DNA of 64,000 nucleotides, taken from Agapetus fuscipes (Eukaryota > Arthropoda > Insecta > Trichoptera > Glossosomatidae). Of the stretch, positions 29,144 through 39,537 are shown one piece after another (the first letter of the stretch is position 1; the number at the start of each line of letters is the position of its first letter). The notes beneath the pieces are model-generated. The model ran no database searches. It worked only from the letters and a program-made list of their open reading frames with translations, and was not told the DNA's origin. The translations under genes were made by a program, and so were the position numbers. Where the stretch lies: assembly GCA_951799405.1 (NCBI GenBank), contig OX637352.1, positions 15,882,820 through 15,946,819 on the forward strand. The letters are read 5' to 3'.

Positions 29144-29560
29144 GTTGTAACGTGTTTTAGGTTAGGTTTTGAACAGTATTATGACGTCGTCACGCGTCGG
29201 ACGCCTTTTCACGACTGAAAGACTAAAGAGTGATTAACTGGCGCGCGACGCCTACAAGTGGTTTTTCATATTTCCCTTGTGCTGCCAACTGGCCATGGAT
29301 ATTATTATTTATTTTGTAAAGATTTTCAACCATCACTAACGCAGCTAAACTACGTATTTAATTAATATTTTAATTTTTAGGTTTGATTCAAATGAAACAC
29401 TGTTTATTTGCACTTATATAATTTGTTTCAAAAGTTTAAAATTAAAAAAAAAAATCTAACGTTTTCGAACTTATAGGTCATCATCAGATAGGATTACAAT
29501 GTACATTGTAATCACATTATTATTATACATGACATTGAAGACTCGGCCATAACACCAGCA
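29144..29560 (-). promoter_or_regulatory. Putative Rph promoter and 5' UTR region
   Basis: Sequence upstream of the Rph start codon. A CRE-like core (complement of ATGACGTCGTCACG, about 29180-29193) lies within 50 bp of the ATG, in a locally GC-rich patch at 29160-29260. No TATA box was identified. This is inference from position. Confidence 0.35.
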
Positions 29561-29562
29561 TG

Positions 29563-29967
29563 TAAGGTTGGTATGCGGCTGACCACCCATGCTGTAGAAA
29601 ATGGTTCACTTTGCCAATGTCACCCCTGTTTCAGGGAAGGTCGGCAAGAGTTGTAGGGTGTATGCTCATTTTAGATTTAAGTTTTTATGTTGTAGGTTCT
29701 CATGCGGCATGTGCAAGCGCGTGTGTGCTTGTGAGAATGCGCAAGCCCCTCATACTGAAAAAAATGGTTTACTTTGCTAATGTCACCCATGGTGTTTGTT
29801 TCAGGCAAGGTCAGCAAAAGTTGCAGCGATTAAGTTATTGTGAGGTTTGGATTTTAATTTGCAAGTACACATTCAGCATTTATAAGCGCGAACTTACACG
29901 TATCTGTTTGTTGGCATGCATTCAATGTGAATTGTAAACTTTAATGCATCTTTGCAACTTAGATTAT
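29563..29967 (+). repeat. Two fused family b elements
   Basis: A 3'-truncated copy (29568-29740) runs into a second copy starting at CCCCTCATACTGAAAAAAAT and ending in TGCAACTTAGATTATAGAT. A GTTTGTTTCAG interruption lies in the second copy. Confidence 0.7.
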
Positions 29968-30059
29968 AGATAATACAGACTGAGTATGGATACATTTATC
30001 TTGTATAAATAATTATGTGAATGTATCTGTTTTTTCTCCGTAATAAATAAATAAATAAA

Positions 30060-30235
30060 TAATGGTTGCGTATGGTAGGCAGCACTCGTCTACAAGTGGT
30101 TGTGTTTGTCCTCCATTACCCCTCCCACACAGGCTCCACCCTCCCAGCCCGCCTCCGCCCCCCTCGAACATATGGCGCCTCCGACACAGCCTTCTGCCGC
30201 CCCCTCAACTGTGGGGCTCATTCGGTTCCATGATA
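30060..30235. other. C-rich unassigned segment
   Basis: Pyrimidine-rich sequence (CCTCCGCCCCCCTCGAAC) between an (AAAT)n run and the hairpin repeat. No gene or known element recognised. Confidence 0.35.
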
Positions 30236-31010
30236 GAGCGACACAGTGACGAAACGGCACAGTGACAAAACGACACAATAACATAACGACACATGAGAGA
30301 ACGACACATGACAGAACGACAAATAACATAACGATACAGTGACCAAACGACATCATTGTGATGTTTTGTCATGTGTCGTTCTGTCATGTGATGTTTTGCG
30401 TAGTAATGTTTTGTCATCTGATATACTGTCATTGTTATATTCTCTCATATGTTGTTCTGTCATGTGCCGTTCTGTCGCTGTGTCGTTTAGCCACTGTGTT
30501 GTTTTGTCATGTATCGCTATGTCACTGTGTCGTTCTGTCATGTGTCGTTCTGTCATTTGTTGTTTTGCGTAGTAATGTTTTGTCATCTGATATACTGTCA
30601 TTGTTATATTCTGACATAATATGTTGTTCTGTCATGTGTCGTTGTGTCATGTGTCGTTTTGTTATGCATCGTTCTGTCATGTGTCGTTCTCTCATATGTC
30701 CTTCCATCATGACGTATTGTTATGTCACTGTGTCGTTTTGACACTGTGTCGTTTTGACACTGTGTCGTTTTGACACTGTGTCGTTTTTTCATGTGTCGTT
30801 ATGTCACTGTGTCGTTCTATCATGTGTTGTTCTGTCATGTGTTGTTCTGTCATGTGTCCTTATGTCATGTGTCATTCTGTCACTGTGACGTTATGTCATT
30901 TGTCGTTATGTCACTGTGTCGTTCTGTCATGTGTCGTTCTGTCATGTGTCGTTCTGTCACTGTGACGTTATGTAATGTGTCGTTTTGTCACTGTGCCGTT
31001 CTACCTGTCT
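30236..31010. repeat. Degenerate GTGTCGTTCTGTCAT repeat with inverted arms
   Basis: From 30236 to about 30355 the repeat reads as ACGACAC/CATGACAGAACGACA, and from 30358 to 31010 as its complement. The block can thus fold on itself. Related short tracts occur at 35195-35260, 36040-36170 and 36565-36605. The long open frames through it, in several frames and both strands, come from the short period. Confidence 0.8.
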
Positions 31011-31129
31011 CTGGCTTATTCACATGCAGTATAGTGAACCCAAAACTAGCTCTCGGCATTGAAACACACACTGTTGTGTTTTCAGTTCTTTCTAGAATAA
31101 AAACGCAGGCAAATTTATTAAATACGAGT

Positions 31130-31620
31130 ACCTACTTTGAAAAGAAAACAATAGGAAAAAGGGTTTTCAAGAAATGCAGTTTTTTCATATTTTCTCAAAA
31201 ACTTTTCGCATTACCAAAAATCGGCTTCTTGCGAGACTAAGCATTAAACAATGTATAATTCTGTAATTCAAATGAAAAAATATATTTCCAAAATGTTGCA
31301 CGCACAAAAAAAAACGATAAAAATGTGTTTTTTCTAAATACCTTTTTGTGGTGGCACTTTTTTTTAAGTTATATATTTTTGTTAACCATTATAATTTACC
31401 AGGCGCGTGCATAAAGTACAGGCCAATACATTTCAGAATAAATACTTTCTTCCATTCCTTTAAAATACCTCATTTGCTATTGACTGAAGTGCTAAGAATG
31501 ACTCCAATCAAACTTAAATTTTGAATTTTAAATATGAATATCAAGCTTAAATGTTTTTTTCCATACCTATACATTTCATTTCTGTCACTCTTTTACAAAG
31601 ACCATAAAGTTTATAAAAAA
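31130..31620. repeat. Relative of the 42721-43725 fold-back family
   Basis: Shares TTTTTTCATATTTTCTCAAA, ATTAAACAATGTATAATTCT, TTTTGTGGTGGCA and AAGACCATAAAG, in the same order, with 42860-43135. Confidence 0.65.
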
Positions 31621-31656
31621 AAAACGTCAATTTATGGGTGAATAGCACTCTTCATA

Positions 31657-31825
31657 GGGCTTCCACACGCTTGCCAACCCATCACAAGTCAAGCGCACAG
31701 TGTGTCGTCTAGAACATGCTAGCTGGACAAAATTTTGTCTAATGGACTAATTTGTCCAGCTAGCATGTTCTAGACGACACACTGTGCGCTTGACTTGTGA
31801 TGGGTTGGCAAGCGTGTGGAAGCCC
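31657..31825. repeat. Perfect 75-bp inverted repeat, 19-bp loop
   Basis: 31657-31731 (GGGCTTCCACACGCTTGCCA to AGCTGGACAAA) is repeated without mismatch in reverse complement at 31751-31825. The spacer is ATTTTGTCTAATGGACTAA. No flanking genes; no similar sequence elsewhere in the window. Confidence 0.95.
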
Positions 31826-32094
31826 CATCAGGGTCCGCATTCACAAACGCATCACGCAAGCCTGTTGAATGTTGAGTGACGGACTGTGCAGCTGGGGTTA
31901 CACTGAGTCAATGTTGGTTGGTATGTGAGTGCCTACTTTCTACAGGGTACGCAGTGTGATCGATAAAGTCAGCTGTGGTAGCTCTTGCTTCTGGTAGTAC
32001 CGCGTGTACCTACAGCCCCTGCTCGAAATATCGTTGCGAAAGAGTCACGGGAATTGTTGAATGATCGGAAAAAAACTTAAATTAGTTATATTTT

Positions 32095-32350
32095 CAGAAT
32101 GTGTTTGTTTTCGGAATGTGTTCGTTTTCAGAATGTATTTTTCAAAATGTGTTCGTTTTCAGAATGTGTTCGTTTTCAGAATGTGTTCGTTTTCAGAATG
32201 TGTTCGTTTTCAGAATGTATTTCCCAGAATGTGTTCGTTTTCAGAATGTATTTCCCAGAATGTGTTCGTTTTTAGTATTTATCTATTGAATGTGTTTGTT
32301 TAAGAATGTATATTCAGAATGTAATTTTCAGAATATTTTCGTTTTTAGAA
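32095..32350. repeat. 17-bp minisatellite (CAGAATGTGTTCGTTTT)
   Basis: About a dozen units with variants. An open frame giving a VFRMCSFSE-type repeat results from the period and is not taken as a gene. Confidence 0.85.
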
Positions 32351-32399
32351 AGAAATTTACAGAATGTGCTATTTTTCTAAATTCACCTATTACATTGAA

Positions 32400-32700
32400 T
32401 ATTAACTTTAAATGTTAGTATATATAGTATATCCTTGTGACGTAGCTAAGATTATGAATGGGAATCAGCCTCATACCAAAGTACACATTTTTGGAATTTA
32501 CTCTGCTACTTTCTGATTAAAAAAAAAAAAAAACAAAGCTACAGTGCGTCTGATAGTATGGCAAGGTAGTATGATATACTCTTTGATGTAAGTGTGACCA
32601 CAAAAAGTAGCTGAAATCGTTCACTATGATATTATGATAAAATATATAAGCTATGATGTCACATCCAGATAAATATACGTAAGAAAGGAATAGGGGACAA
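32400..32700. other. No feature recognised
   Basis: AT-rich sequence between a minisatellite and a family b element. Confidence 0.4.
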
Positions 32701-32709
32701 TAAGGACAT

Positions 32710-32963
32710 AATGATCTATAATCTATAATCTAAGTTGCAAGGATATATTCATTTAAAGCTCTCAGATGTATGCCCACAAACAAACACGTGTAGTTCGCGC
32801 TTACAAATGCTGATTGTGCACTTACAAATAAAATCCAAACTCAAATGAACATAAGCCCTGCAACTCCTGCCGACATTCCCTGAAACAGGGGTGACATTGG
32901 CAAAGTGAACCATTTTTTACAGTATGGGTGGTCAGCCTCATACCAACCTATAAGTCAAGGAAT
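32710..32963 (-). repeat. Family b element, minus
   Basis: Full length; right end complement of CCTTGACTTATAGG. Confidence 0.85.
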
Positions 32964-33084
32964 ACGAATAATAAATGACAATTAAGTTTACAAAAAAAAA
33001 AACAACAAAACCTTAAAAATAAATCTATACAAAACAAGTCAAAAATTTCTTATGCAAAAAATGTAGCAAACTAATAAACCAACA

Positions 33085-33240
33085 TTACAAATCAGCATTG
33101 CAGATTAGCCGCCACTTCTTCCTGTCCTTGCATACTTCTTTCATTTCATCCAGAGTCATAACCTTTTTCATACAAGCTCTCCTTTTATTATGACTCTGGA
33201 TATCCCATTCACTCGCTATTTCGAAATGATAATTATAAGA
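33085..33240 (-). mobile_element. RTE LINE 3' fragment
   Basis: Minus strand encodes [20 protein letters not shown], then [20 protein letters not shown]. Confidence 0.75.
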
Positions 33241-33267
33241 ATAAGAACAATAAAAATATTTGTCGGT

Positions 33268-33355
33268 GTTATGGCCGAGGGGGCCAAGTGGGCCGATCGT
33301 TCTAGCGTGTTTGGAATGGAATAACGTTGGTTCAATCCCCGCTTGGATCATTTGA
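33268..33355 (+). repeat. tRNA-like (Ser/Leu-type) SINE head
   Basis: TTATGGCCGAGGGGGCCAAG resembles a type II tRNA 5' half, and GGTTCAATCCCCGC matches box B with near-consensus spacing. A decayed relative is at 43838-43905. No intact cloverleaf seen. Confidence 0.5.
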
Positions 33356-33589
33356 CCATAACTTTGACCCTGGTTCAACAGATATAATAGGGTAATTATT
33401 AATTTATAATTCATTAAAATAAACAAAAATTAATTATTAATTGATGATATGAATACCTGTTTCTGGCCAGGCAGAATAGATTGGTGAATTGCATTCCTCT
33501 TCACAAATCTTTTTTTTAAATTTAAAATTAAAATGAAATAAAATCCAAATATTGATAAGAATGGTTTATTGATCGCTTTTATTATGTCA

Positions 33590-33838
33590 ATCACACCTCA
33601 ATAGCCCTCTGCGAGCCTGGCCATCGCTATAGAAAGCGACATTTTTAAAGCTAGACCCAGTTTGCTGTAAGGCTGGATGGACTTTTAGTGACCGGTCTTT
33701 GGTAAAGGTATATAAATTTTTCACCCAGCGAAGAACACATTTGAAAATATAAATGGTATATTTTTTGTGCTCCGCCGAGGTTCGAACCCACAACCTTCCA
33801 TTTATGAGTCAGAAGTGTTAACCACTAGACTACGGAGA
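33590..33838 (-). repeat. SINE-1, minus
   Basis: CACCTCAATAGCCCTCTGCG to a head with box B complement (GGTTCGAACCC) and CCACTAGACTACGGA. Confidence 0.8.
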
Positions 33839-33939
33839 TCTGCAAGTAAAAAATGCAACTAAGCTACACATATTATGTCACTTCTTGCTGCGTTTTCCCT
33901 ATGAATATAAATTATTTATTTCGATGGTTTTCCCCTGCA

Positions 33940-34040
33940 GGTGGGGATTGGAACCAATTTATTTTTACAGGTAAGGGGGCCAGTTGAAGTGGGGGTTACC
34001 CAACTCCCGAGGTTGTTGGCACTCATTTCTTGTGAAGGCT
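33940..34040 (-). repeat. SINE-2 middle/3' fragment
   Basis: GGGGGCCAGTTGAAGTGGGG, CAACTCCCGAGG and CACTCATTTCTTGTGAAGGC match the complement of 51700-51780. Confidence 0.65.
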
Positions 34041-34053
34041 GAGTATATCTCTA

Positions 34054-34393
34054 ATCTAATCTAAGTTGCAAAGATATATTAACATTGCAAGTTCGCGCTT
34101 GTGTATACTTGCTTGTGTGTACTTACAATTCAGAAGCAAAATATTCTAATCTAATCTAAGTTGCAAAGATATGTTACATTGGAGATTCACATTACGTGCA
34201 TTTTCACAACCAGACACGTACAAGTTGCGCTTGCACATGCCGCATGTGAACCTACAACATAAAAACCAAATCTCAGATAGACATACTCCCTGCAACTCTT
34301 GCCGTCCTTCCCTGAAACAGGGGTGACATTGGCAAAGTGAACCATTTTTACAGAATGGGTGGTCAGCCGCATACCAACCTATAAGTCAAGGAA
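34054..34393 (-). repeat. Family b: truncated copy followed by a full copy, minus
   Basis: 34054-34137 keeps only the tail half. 34143-34393 is complete, ending in the complement of CCTTGACTTATAGG. Confidence 0.75.
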
Positions 34394-34484
34394 CAGACAC
34401 GACAAATTACAATTTTAAATCAATAAATAATAATATATTTGGACATCAAAACTAAAACAGAAAACAAATTCCAATTTAATAAAA

Positions 34485-34562
34485 CCCTAGCCGCCAACAT
34501 TACAGATCAACCGCCATTTCTTTCTGTCCTTACATACTACTTCTTTCATTTCTTCCAGTCAT
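34485..34562 (-). mobile_element. RTE LINE 3' scrap
   Basis: CCTAGCCGCCAACATTACAG and AACCGCCATTTCTTTCTGTC are the complement of the RTE tail at 23780-23835. Confidence 0.65.
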
Positions 34563-35060
34563 AAAAAAAAATTAATTTTTAATTTAAAATTTAATTCTTT
34601 ATTTATATTGTATTTGTGAAATTAAAAACAGTGTTTAAAAGTTAAAAGTGTTGTTTATTTGAATAACAAACCAAAAATATGAATTTTCAGTGTTAATACA
34701 CAAACCATAAAAAATAAAAAAAAATAAACCTGAAATGAACATAAGCCCTGCGACTTGCGCCGACCTACCCTGAAACAGAGGAGCCATTTTTTACAGCATG
34801 GGTGGTCAGCCTCAAGCCAGAATATGAGTTATTCGTTCCCCTACGCAGGCAGACAATGTCTATGACATCAGCGGTTCACGGGAATCAAGTAATCAATCGA
34901 CTAAAGGTCTAGATGACGCAGTAATCAATTTGTGACGTCATCAGTGTACCTATTGCATCAACGGTCTATGTAAACATTACTCCAACATCTTTAATAATCT
35001 TTGTAATCTAAGTTGCAAGGATATATTCATTTAAAGTTTTCAAATGCATGCCCACAATGA
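34563..35060. other. Family b scraps in AT-rich DNA
   Basis: 34737-34812 and 34995-35060 are broken minus-strand family b pieces. The rest (34813-34994) shows nothing recognisable. Confidence 0.5.
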
Positions 35061-35089
35061 ATGTGTACCTACTTACAAATAAAATGCGG

Positions 35090-35195
35090 CTGGTATGCGG
35101 CTGACCACCCATGCTGTAAAAATGGTTCACTTTGCCAATGTCACGCCTGTCTCAGGGAAGGACGGCAAGAGTTGCAGGGTGTATGTCCAATGTGT
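35090..35195 (+). repeat. Family b 5' fragment, plus
   Basis: GGTATGCGGCTGACCACCCA to GGCAAGAGTTGCAGGG, then a GACAAAAC-rich tract. Confidence 0.7.
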
Positions 35196-35274
35196 AAGCA
35201 CAATGACAAAACAACAGTACCTACATCACATGACAGAACATCGCAATGACAAAACATCACATACCGTGTCTTGT

Positions 35275-35490
35275 CTTGTATTTTGCCGCCATTCCTCTGA
35301 AGGTGGCCGGTACCTCCTGCACACAAGTGCCTCCACTTGACGTTGTCCTTGCATACTTCTTTCATCACATCTAGTTTGATCACTCTTTTCATGCACGCTC
35401 TCACTTGTCTGATCATTACATTCTTTCCTAGGTCTTCCCCTTCCACGCTTACCTATTACATTCCCTTTATGCACTTTTTTGTCGAACAAT
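35275..35490 (-). mobile_element. RTE LINE 3' fragment
   Basis: Minus strand encodes GRGRPRKE and then CMKRVIKLDVMKEVCKDNVK and WRHLCAGGTGH with a frame break. Confidence 0.7.
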
Positions 35491-35574
35491 CTAAACAATC
35501 TAAAACAGAATATACCATAAACGACACATGATAAAAACATCACACGACAAAACACCACAAGCATTTGTTTTGCC

Positions 35575-35880
35575 CATTAAATATGAAGTGGTTGGCGTAA
35601 GACTGTCCCCCTTACATGTCACACGTTTAATAATAAAGAGAAATAACTCGAAAATTGGGAAAATCGAGATTTTGTAATAAAACGCAAGAACAATGCGAGA
35701 AGAATAGGTAGAATGCGACAGCCGTTCAATTTGGACGAATATGACCGAGATAAAACATCGGCCGCCTTTTTCATCCCATACAAGTTGTACTGGCTGTCTG
35801 AACTTCAAACGTGATTTCCCAACATTCACGTTTTTTGCGATGTAAAAAATATAGGTTCCACACGCTTTCGGGGATAACGC
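35575..35880. repeat. SINE-2 piece split by the empty-site repeat (35617-35830)
   Basis: 35578-35616 and 35835-35885 are SINE-2 3' segments. 35617-35830 is the uninterrupted version of the repeat that at 5515-5885 contains an RTE insertion. Confidence 0.65.
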
Positions 35881-36394
35881 GGTAAGAAGTTGCTGTTTAT
35901 GTGCACCTTTGTTATGTTTTCGTTTATCTAATAATGATAATCTGTGGCGCTAAGTTCTTGTATAAACTTTACCAAATAATTCACGCATTAGTTCCATTTT
36001 CTCATGTTCTTTTTTGTCATGCCGTTTATGGTATTTTCTGTTTTGTCTGTTTTATCATGTGCCGTTTTGTCTTATGATGTTTTGTCATTTTGATGTACTT
36101 TCTTGTGATGTTTTGTCATGTGATATTATTCTGTCATTGTATGTAAAGTCATTTGTCGTTATGTCTAATTAGACCGACATTCTTTTAATTTTCTGTATTC
36201 TTTTCCGCCTCTAGGTAGTTGGCCACTTAGTCAGGAGAGCACCTCCAGAACAGTCTCAGTAGTAACATCTCGAATTCTAGGCCTTTTAACTCATTATGTT
36301 ACGACGCTCAGAATCACTTTGCATTTTTGTTTGTAAATTTAAAATCCTCGAGCCCTAAACCCTCACGGCTATAATCTTTCAGTGATTTTTGAGC

Positions 36395-36550
36395 CTCCTT
36401 TGCTTTGTGTAAACACTTGGGAAAGTGTAGCTTCACGGGAGGGCCTTCTGCCACTCGCATCTCACATAACGTTTTGCATGCGAGTCCTGTGACACATCCC
36501 CGGATGGGATGGATATACAGGGCGTGGGTCAGTGGAGGGGAGACTGACCC
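36395..36550. repeat. Inverted copy of the 15580-15725 repeat
   Basis: GGAGGGCCTTCTGCCACTCG, CATCCCCGGATGGGATGGAT and TACAGGGCGTGGGTCAGTGG match the complement of 15580-15725. Confidence 0.65.
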
Positions 36551-36599
36551 TGAGAGAAGGTGTTGTCGTTATGTCATGTATTGTTTTGTTATTGTGTCG

Positions 36600-36830
36600 T
36601 TCTAACATGGAACCAATTTTAGCACTATGTATAGAAAAAGACGCCCAAGAACATCGCTGCTGAAGAATCAAACCAATGGTGTAACAAAAGCACCGAATGC
36701 CTATTTATAGCTGCAGAATCTTCAACAAAAATAACCACAATGATCGATCAGATGGAAAGCGCACTTCAAATGTTAACGCATTATTGCAACTTAGATTATA
36801 AATAGTCGATAGGTAATTCATTCACCTGTG
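36600..36830. other. No feature recognised
   Basis: Short unassigned interval before the SINE-1 head, with a family b tail scrap at 36776-36796. Confidence 0.4.
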
Positions 36831-36831
36831 A

Positions 36832-37440
36832 CTGGTCCGTAGTCTAGTTGTTAACAGCACCAGAATCGTAATCAGAAGGTTGTGGGCTTGATTCCCGGCA
36901 GAGCAAAAAAAAAATTCAGTGCTATTCTTAGACATTTTGGTCGTCCGTTGAGCCCACGCTTTGACAAACTAATGATGCCTGGGCTGGAAGTCTCATCACC
37001 ACGGTCATTCTCACCTACCGAATTTTGGTAATATTTGTATGAAGACTAATCAGCTGTTTACTTGCGGCCATATTGATTCGAGTTTTCAAATGTCCTCTTT
37101 GCTGGGACATTGGAAAACTAACGGTGCTATTTTTAGACTAGAGATTTTTTAGCTAGTTATTTTAGCTAATTAACTTAGCTAGACATTTTAGTCGTCGGTT
37201 GAGCCCACGCTTTGACAAACTAATGATTCATTCTGGGTTGAAAAATTCACAAGCCTTTACCAAAAGAACGGTAACTAAAGGTCCATTCAGCCTTATAGCA
37301 GTGATGAGTTTTGTCTGAGAATTGGTGATTTCTAAAGCGACGAACAAGCTCGCTCTTTAGGTGCTCGTACTGTGATTTGAGCCCACGACCTTCCATTTAC
37401 GAGTCAGAAGCGCTAACCACTAGACGACGGAGCGGTCTAC
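36832..37440 (+). repeat. SINE-1 with ~310-bp insertion
   Basis: Head at 36832-36906 (GGTCCGTAGTCTAGTTG, box B-like GGGCTTGATTCCCGG). The body resumes at 37228 (TTCTGGGTTGAAAAATTCAC). The stretch between contains a direct repeat of GTTGAGCCCACGCTTTGACA (about 36947 and 37198). A second head in the opposite direction ends at about 37435. Confidence 0.65.
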
Positions 37441-37444
37441 CTAT

Positions 37445-37735
37445 ATACAATGTTCTTGACCTACGCAATATTCTGGGAAATCCGTTTTATGTACATAGAT
37501 TGTAGAAGTATGTTGGAATACGACTATGTAAGTAAGTACATAAACCTGCGTTTACCAACCCTTTTTAGCCCATCGCCCTTTTATGCGTAAATAGATAAGC
37601 CCATCGCCCCTTAATGCATATCTAATCAAATCTAATGTAATATAAGTTGCAAATATATGTATTATTAAAGATTCACATTATATCGACGGTTAAAAGTCAG
37701 TATAAGCGACATTTTTGTCAAAAAATGAGTTATGA
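37445..37735. other. Family b tail scrap in unassigned DNA
   Basis: 37621-37685 is a minus-strand family b tail; otherwise nothing recognised. Confidence 0.4.
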
Positions 37736-37789
37736 ATGCTATCCTACTTGAAATTTTCCGCTCTTTTTAATGAAGTGGCGGGGGCCTTC

Positions 37790-38300
37790 GCATGGGCATG
37801 CGGGGGGGGGGGGGATAGACACAGGTTTTCCATCGCCCCCCCCAATCACCCCCCTATCGTTTCATCGTCCCCCAGTCCCCCCCTTGGTAACTATCCCATC
37901 ATCGCCTTCCCAATACCCCTATATCGCTTCATCGCCCCCCAATTACCCCTTACTTAACTATCGACGCCCTATTGCTCCATCGTCCCCCAATCCCTCCCTT
38001 GGTAACTATCCCATCATCGCCTTCCAATTCCCCTCTATCGCTTCATCGCCCCCCAATTACCCCTTAATTTATTATCGCCCCCCTATTGCTCCATTGTCCC
38101 CCAATCCCCCCCTTGGTAACTATCCCATCATCGCCTTCCAATTCCCCTCTATCGCTTCATCGCCCCCCAATTACCCCTTAATTTATTATCGCTTCCCTAT
38201 CGCTTCATCGCCCCCCAATCACCCCTTACTTAAGTATCGCCGCCCTATTGCTCCATCGGCCCCCAATCGTCTACTCGGTAATTTTCGCCCCCTAAGGTCA
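37790..38300. repeat. C-rich minisatellite, 114-115-bp units
   Basis: GGTAACTATCCCATCATCGC recurs at 37886, 38001 and 38115, with a decayed fourth copy toward 38276. The period is close to a multiple of three, so one plus frame (37770-38309) stays open and would give a Pro/Tyr-rich peptide (IASSPPNYPL). A run of G at 37801-37813 precedes it. Coding is not supported: no splice or start context and no codon-level conservation visible. Confidence 0.8.
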
Positions 38301-38786
38301 CTGGATTAACTTTACCTACTAATAAAGTATTGGTCTTTCAGTTACCTGTGTTCCCTACCACATGAAATAACACGCTCGATCGCTCCTCCATTTCATTTCT
38401 CTGTTCACTGAATATCAATAAAGAGGAGATAATACAGACAGTAGGTAATCAGTAGGTATGTTCATATTCCTCATTGTGTAGGTACTTATATCTACAAGGC
38501 TCTTTTCAGACGTTCCGGTTGCGAAATGTATGGGATCGCCGGACACACATCACGCCGGATTGTGTGAAATGGGACGAAACTGAATTTAGAAACCAATAAA
38601 ATCATTGAAAATAATAATTCCAACAAAAAAAAGTACCTACTGCAAGCAAAGAACGGAAGAGATTGTGTCATTAAATTATCAAATTTTCTTTTTTATTGGT
38701 GGCACTTCAAATGAAGATCAGCGATCATTTAATTTTTATTTTACACGCTGCAGCTCTTAATACGGATTTGGTGCTTTTGTTAATAA
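38301..38786. other. No feature recognised
   Basis: AT-rich sequence between minisatellite and family b element. Confidence 0.4.
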
Positions 38787-39015
38787 TTCCTTGACTTTTA
38801 GGTTGGTATGAGGATGACCACCCATACTGTAAAATATGATTCACTTAGCCAATGCCACCCCTGTTTCAGGGAAGGTCGGCAAAAGTTGCAGTATTTATGT
38901 TCATTTGAGGCTTGTTCGAACATACCTACTCGTGTCTGATTGTGAGCATGCATTTAATATGTTTTAATGTTAATAGTGTGGTTATTAATATATCTCTGCA
39001 ACTCAGATTAGATTA
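38787..39015 (+). repeat. Family b element, plus
   Basis: TTCCTTGACTTTTAGGTTGG to CTCTGCAACTCAGATTAGAT; internally shortened. Confidence 0.75.
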
Positions 39016-39524
39016 GATGTGCTTTGACGTCGTGGAGTTCTCCCCTCGATTTTTCTTTGTATGATAAAATGGAGATGGTGGTATTTTTCATGACCGAAGA
39101 GCATCAGCTTTCTCTCTTTAATCTCTCTGTTTCTGTGATAAAGTGTTTTATACGAAACAAATCATAAAATAAAGGAAATTTTTAATTTTTTGCATGGAAA
39201 ATCGCATCAGGTATTTTCCTAATATTTTATGTTTAAGGTTGGCAGCCTGGCAAAAACTACAGATCTACAAAACTTAAAATGAACGTAATAAAAAGCGGAA
39301 CTAACACCCCCATATTGTATTGAGTCAATATGATAATTCAACGTCAAATTTACTGAATTAATAGAATTTAAAAAATATTTTACTGAAGAAATACATAAAT
39401 AATAAGCTTGGTTACAGCAATTGCAAGACCTCAAAGTCGTTACAGCGCCCTCACTTAGCTGTCATCTAAATTCATATAAAGTCGTGTACATCTGTACGTC
39501 AAGAAAATATTACCAAACGTCAAA
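39016..39524 (+). promoter_or_regulatory. Upstream region of MED31
   Basis: Intergenic DNA before the MED31 start codon. 39420-39524 is less AT-rich and presumably holds the 5' UTR and promoter. No TATA box or clear initiator assigned. Confidence 0.3.
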
Positions 39525-39537
39525 ATGGCGGGGAAGG
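39525..39537 (+). CDS. MED31: MED31 exon 1 (13 bp coding)
   Basis: ATG GCG GGG AAG G, then donor GTAAGT. It is far too short to be seen without the downstream exons. The frame is fixed by the conserved VETEDQ segment of exon 2. Confidence 0.85.

Noticed and set aside
30358..30741. Open frames of up to 156 codons on both strands in 30.2-31.2 kb
   Set aside because: They follow the short-period repeat and give Cys/Ser/Val repeats in several frames at once; no start, splice or domain evidence.
32061..32303. Frames coding for a VFRMCSFSE-type repeat
   Set aside because: Produced by the 17-bp minisatellite.
37770..38309. 179-codon Pro-rich plus-strand frame as a gene
   Set aside because: Entirely inside a 114-bp minisatellite whose period is a multiple of three; chance openness is expected.
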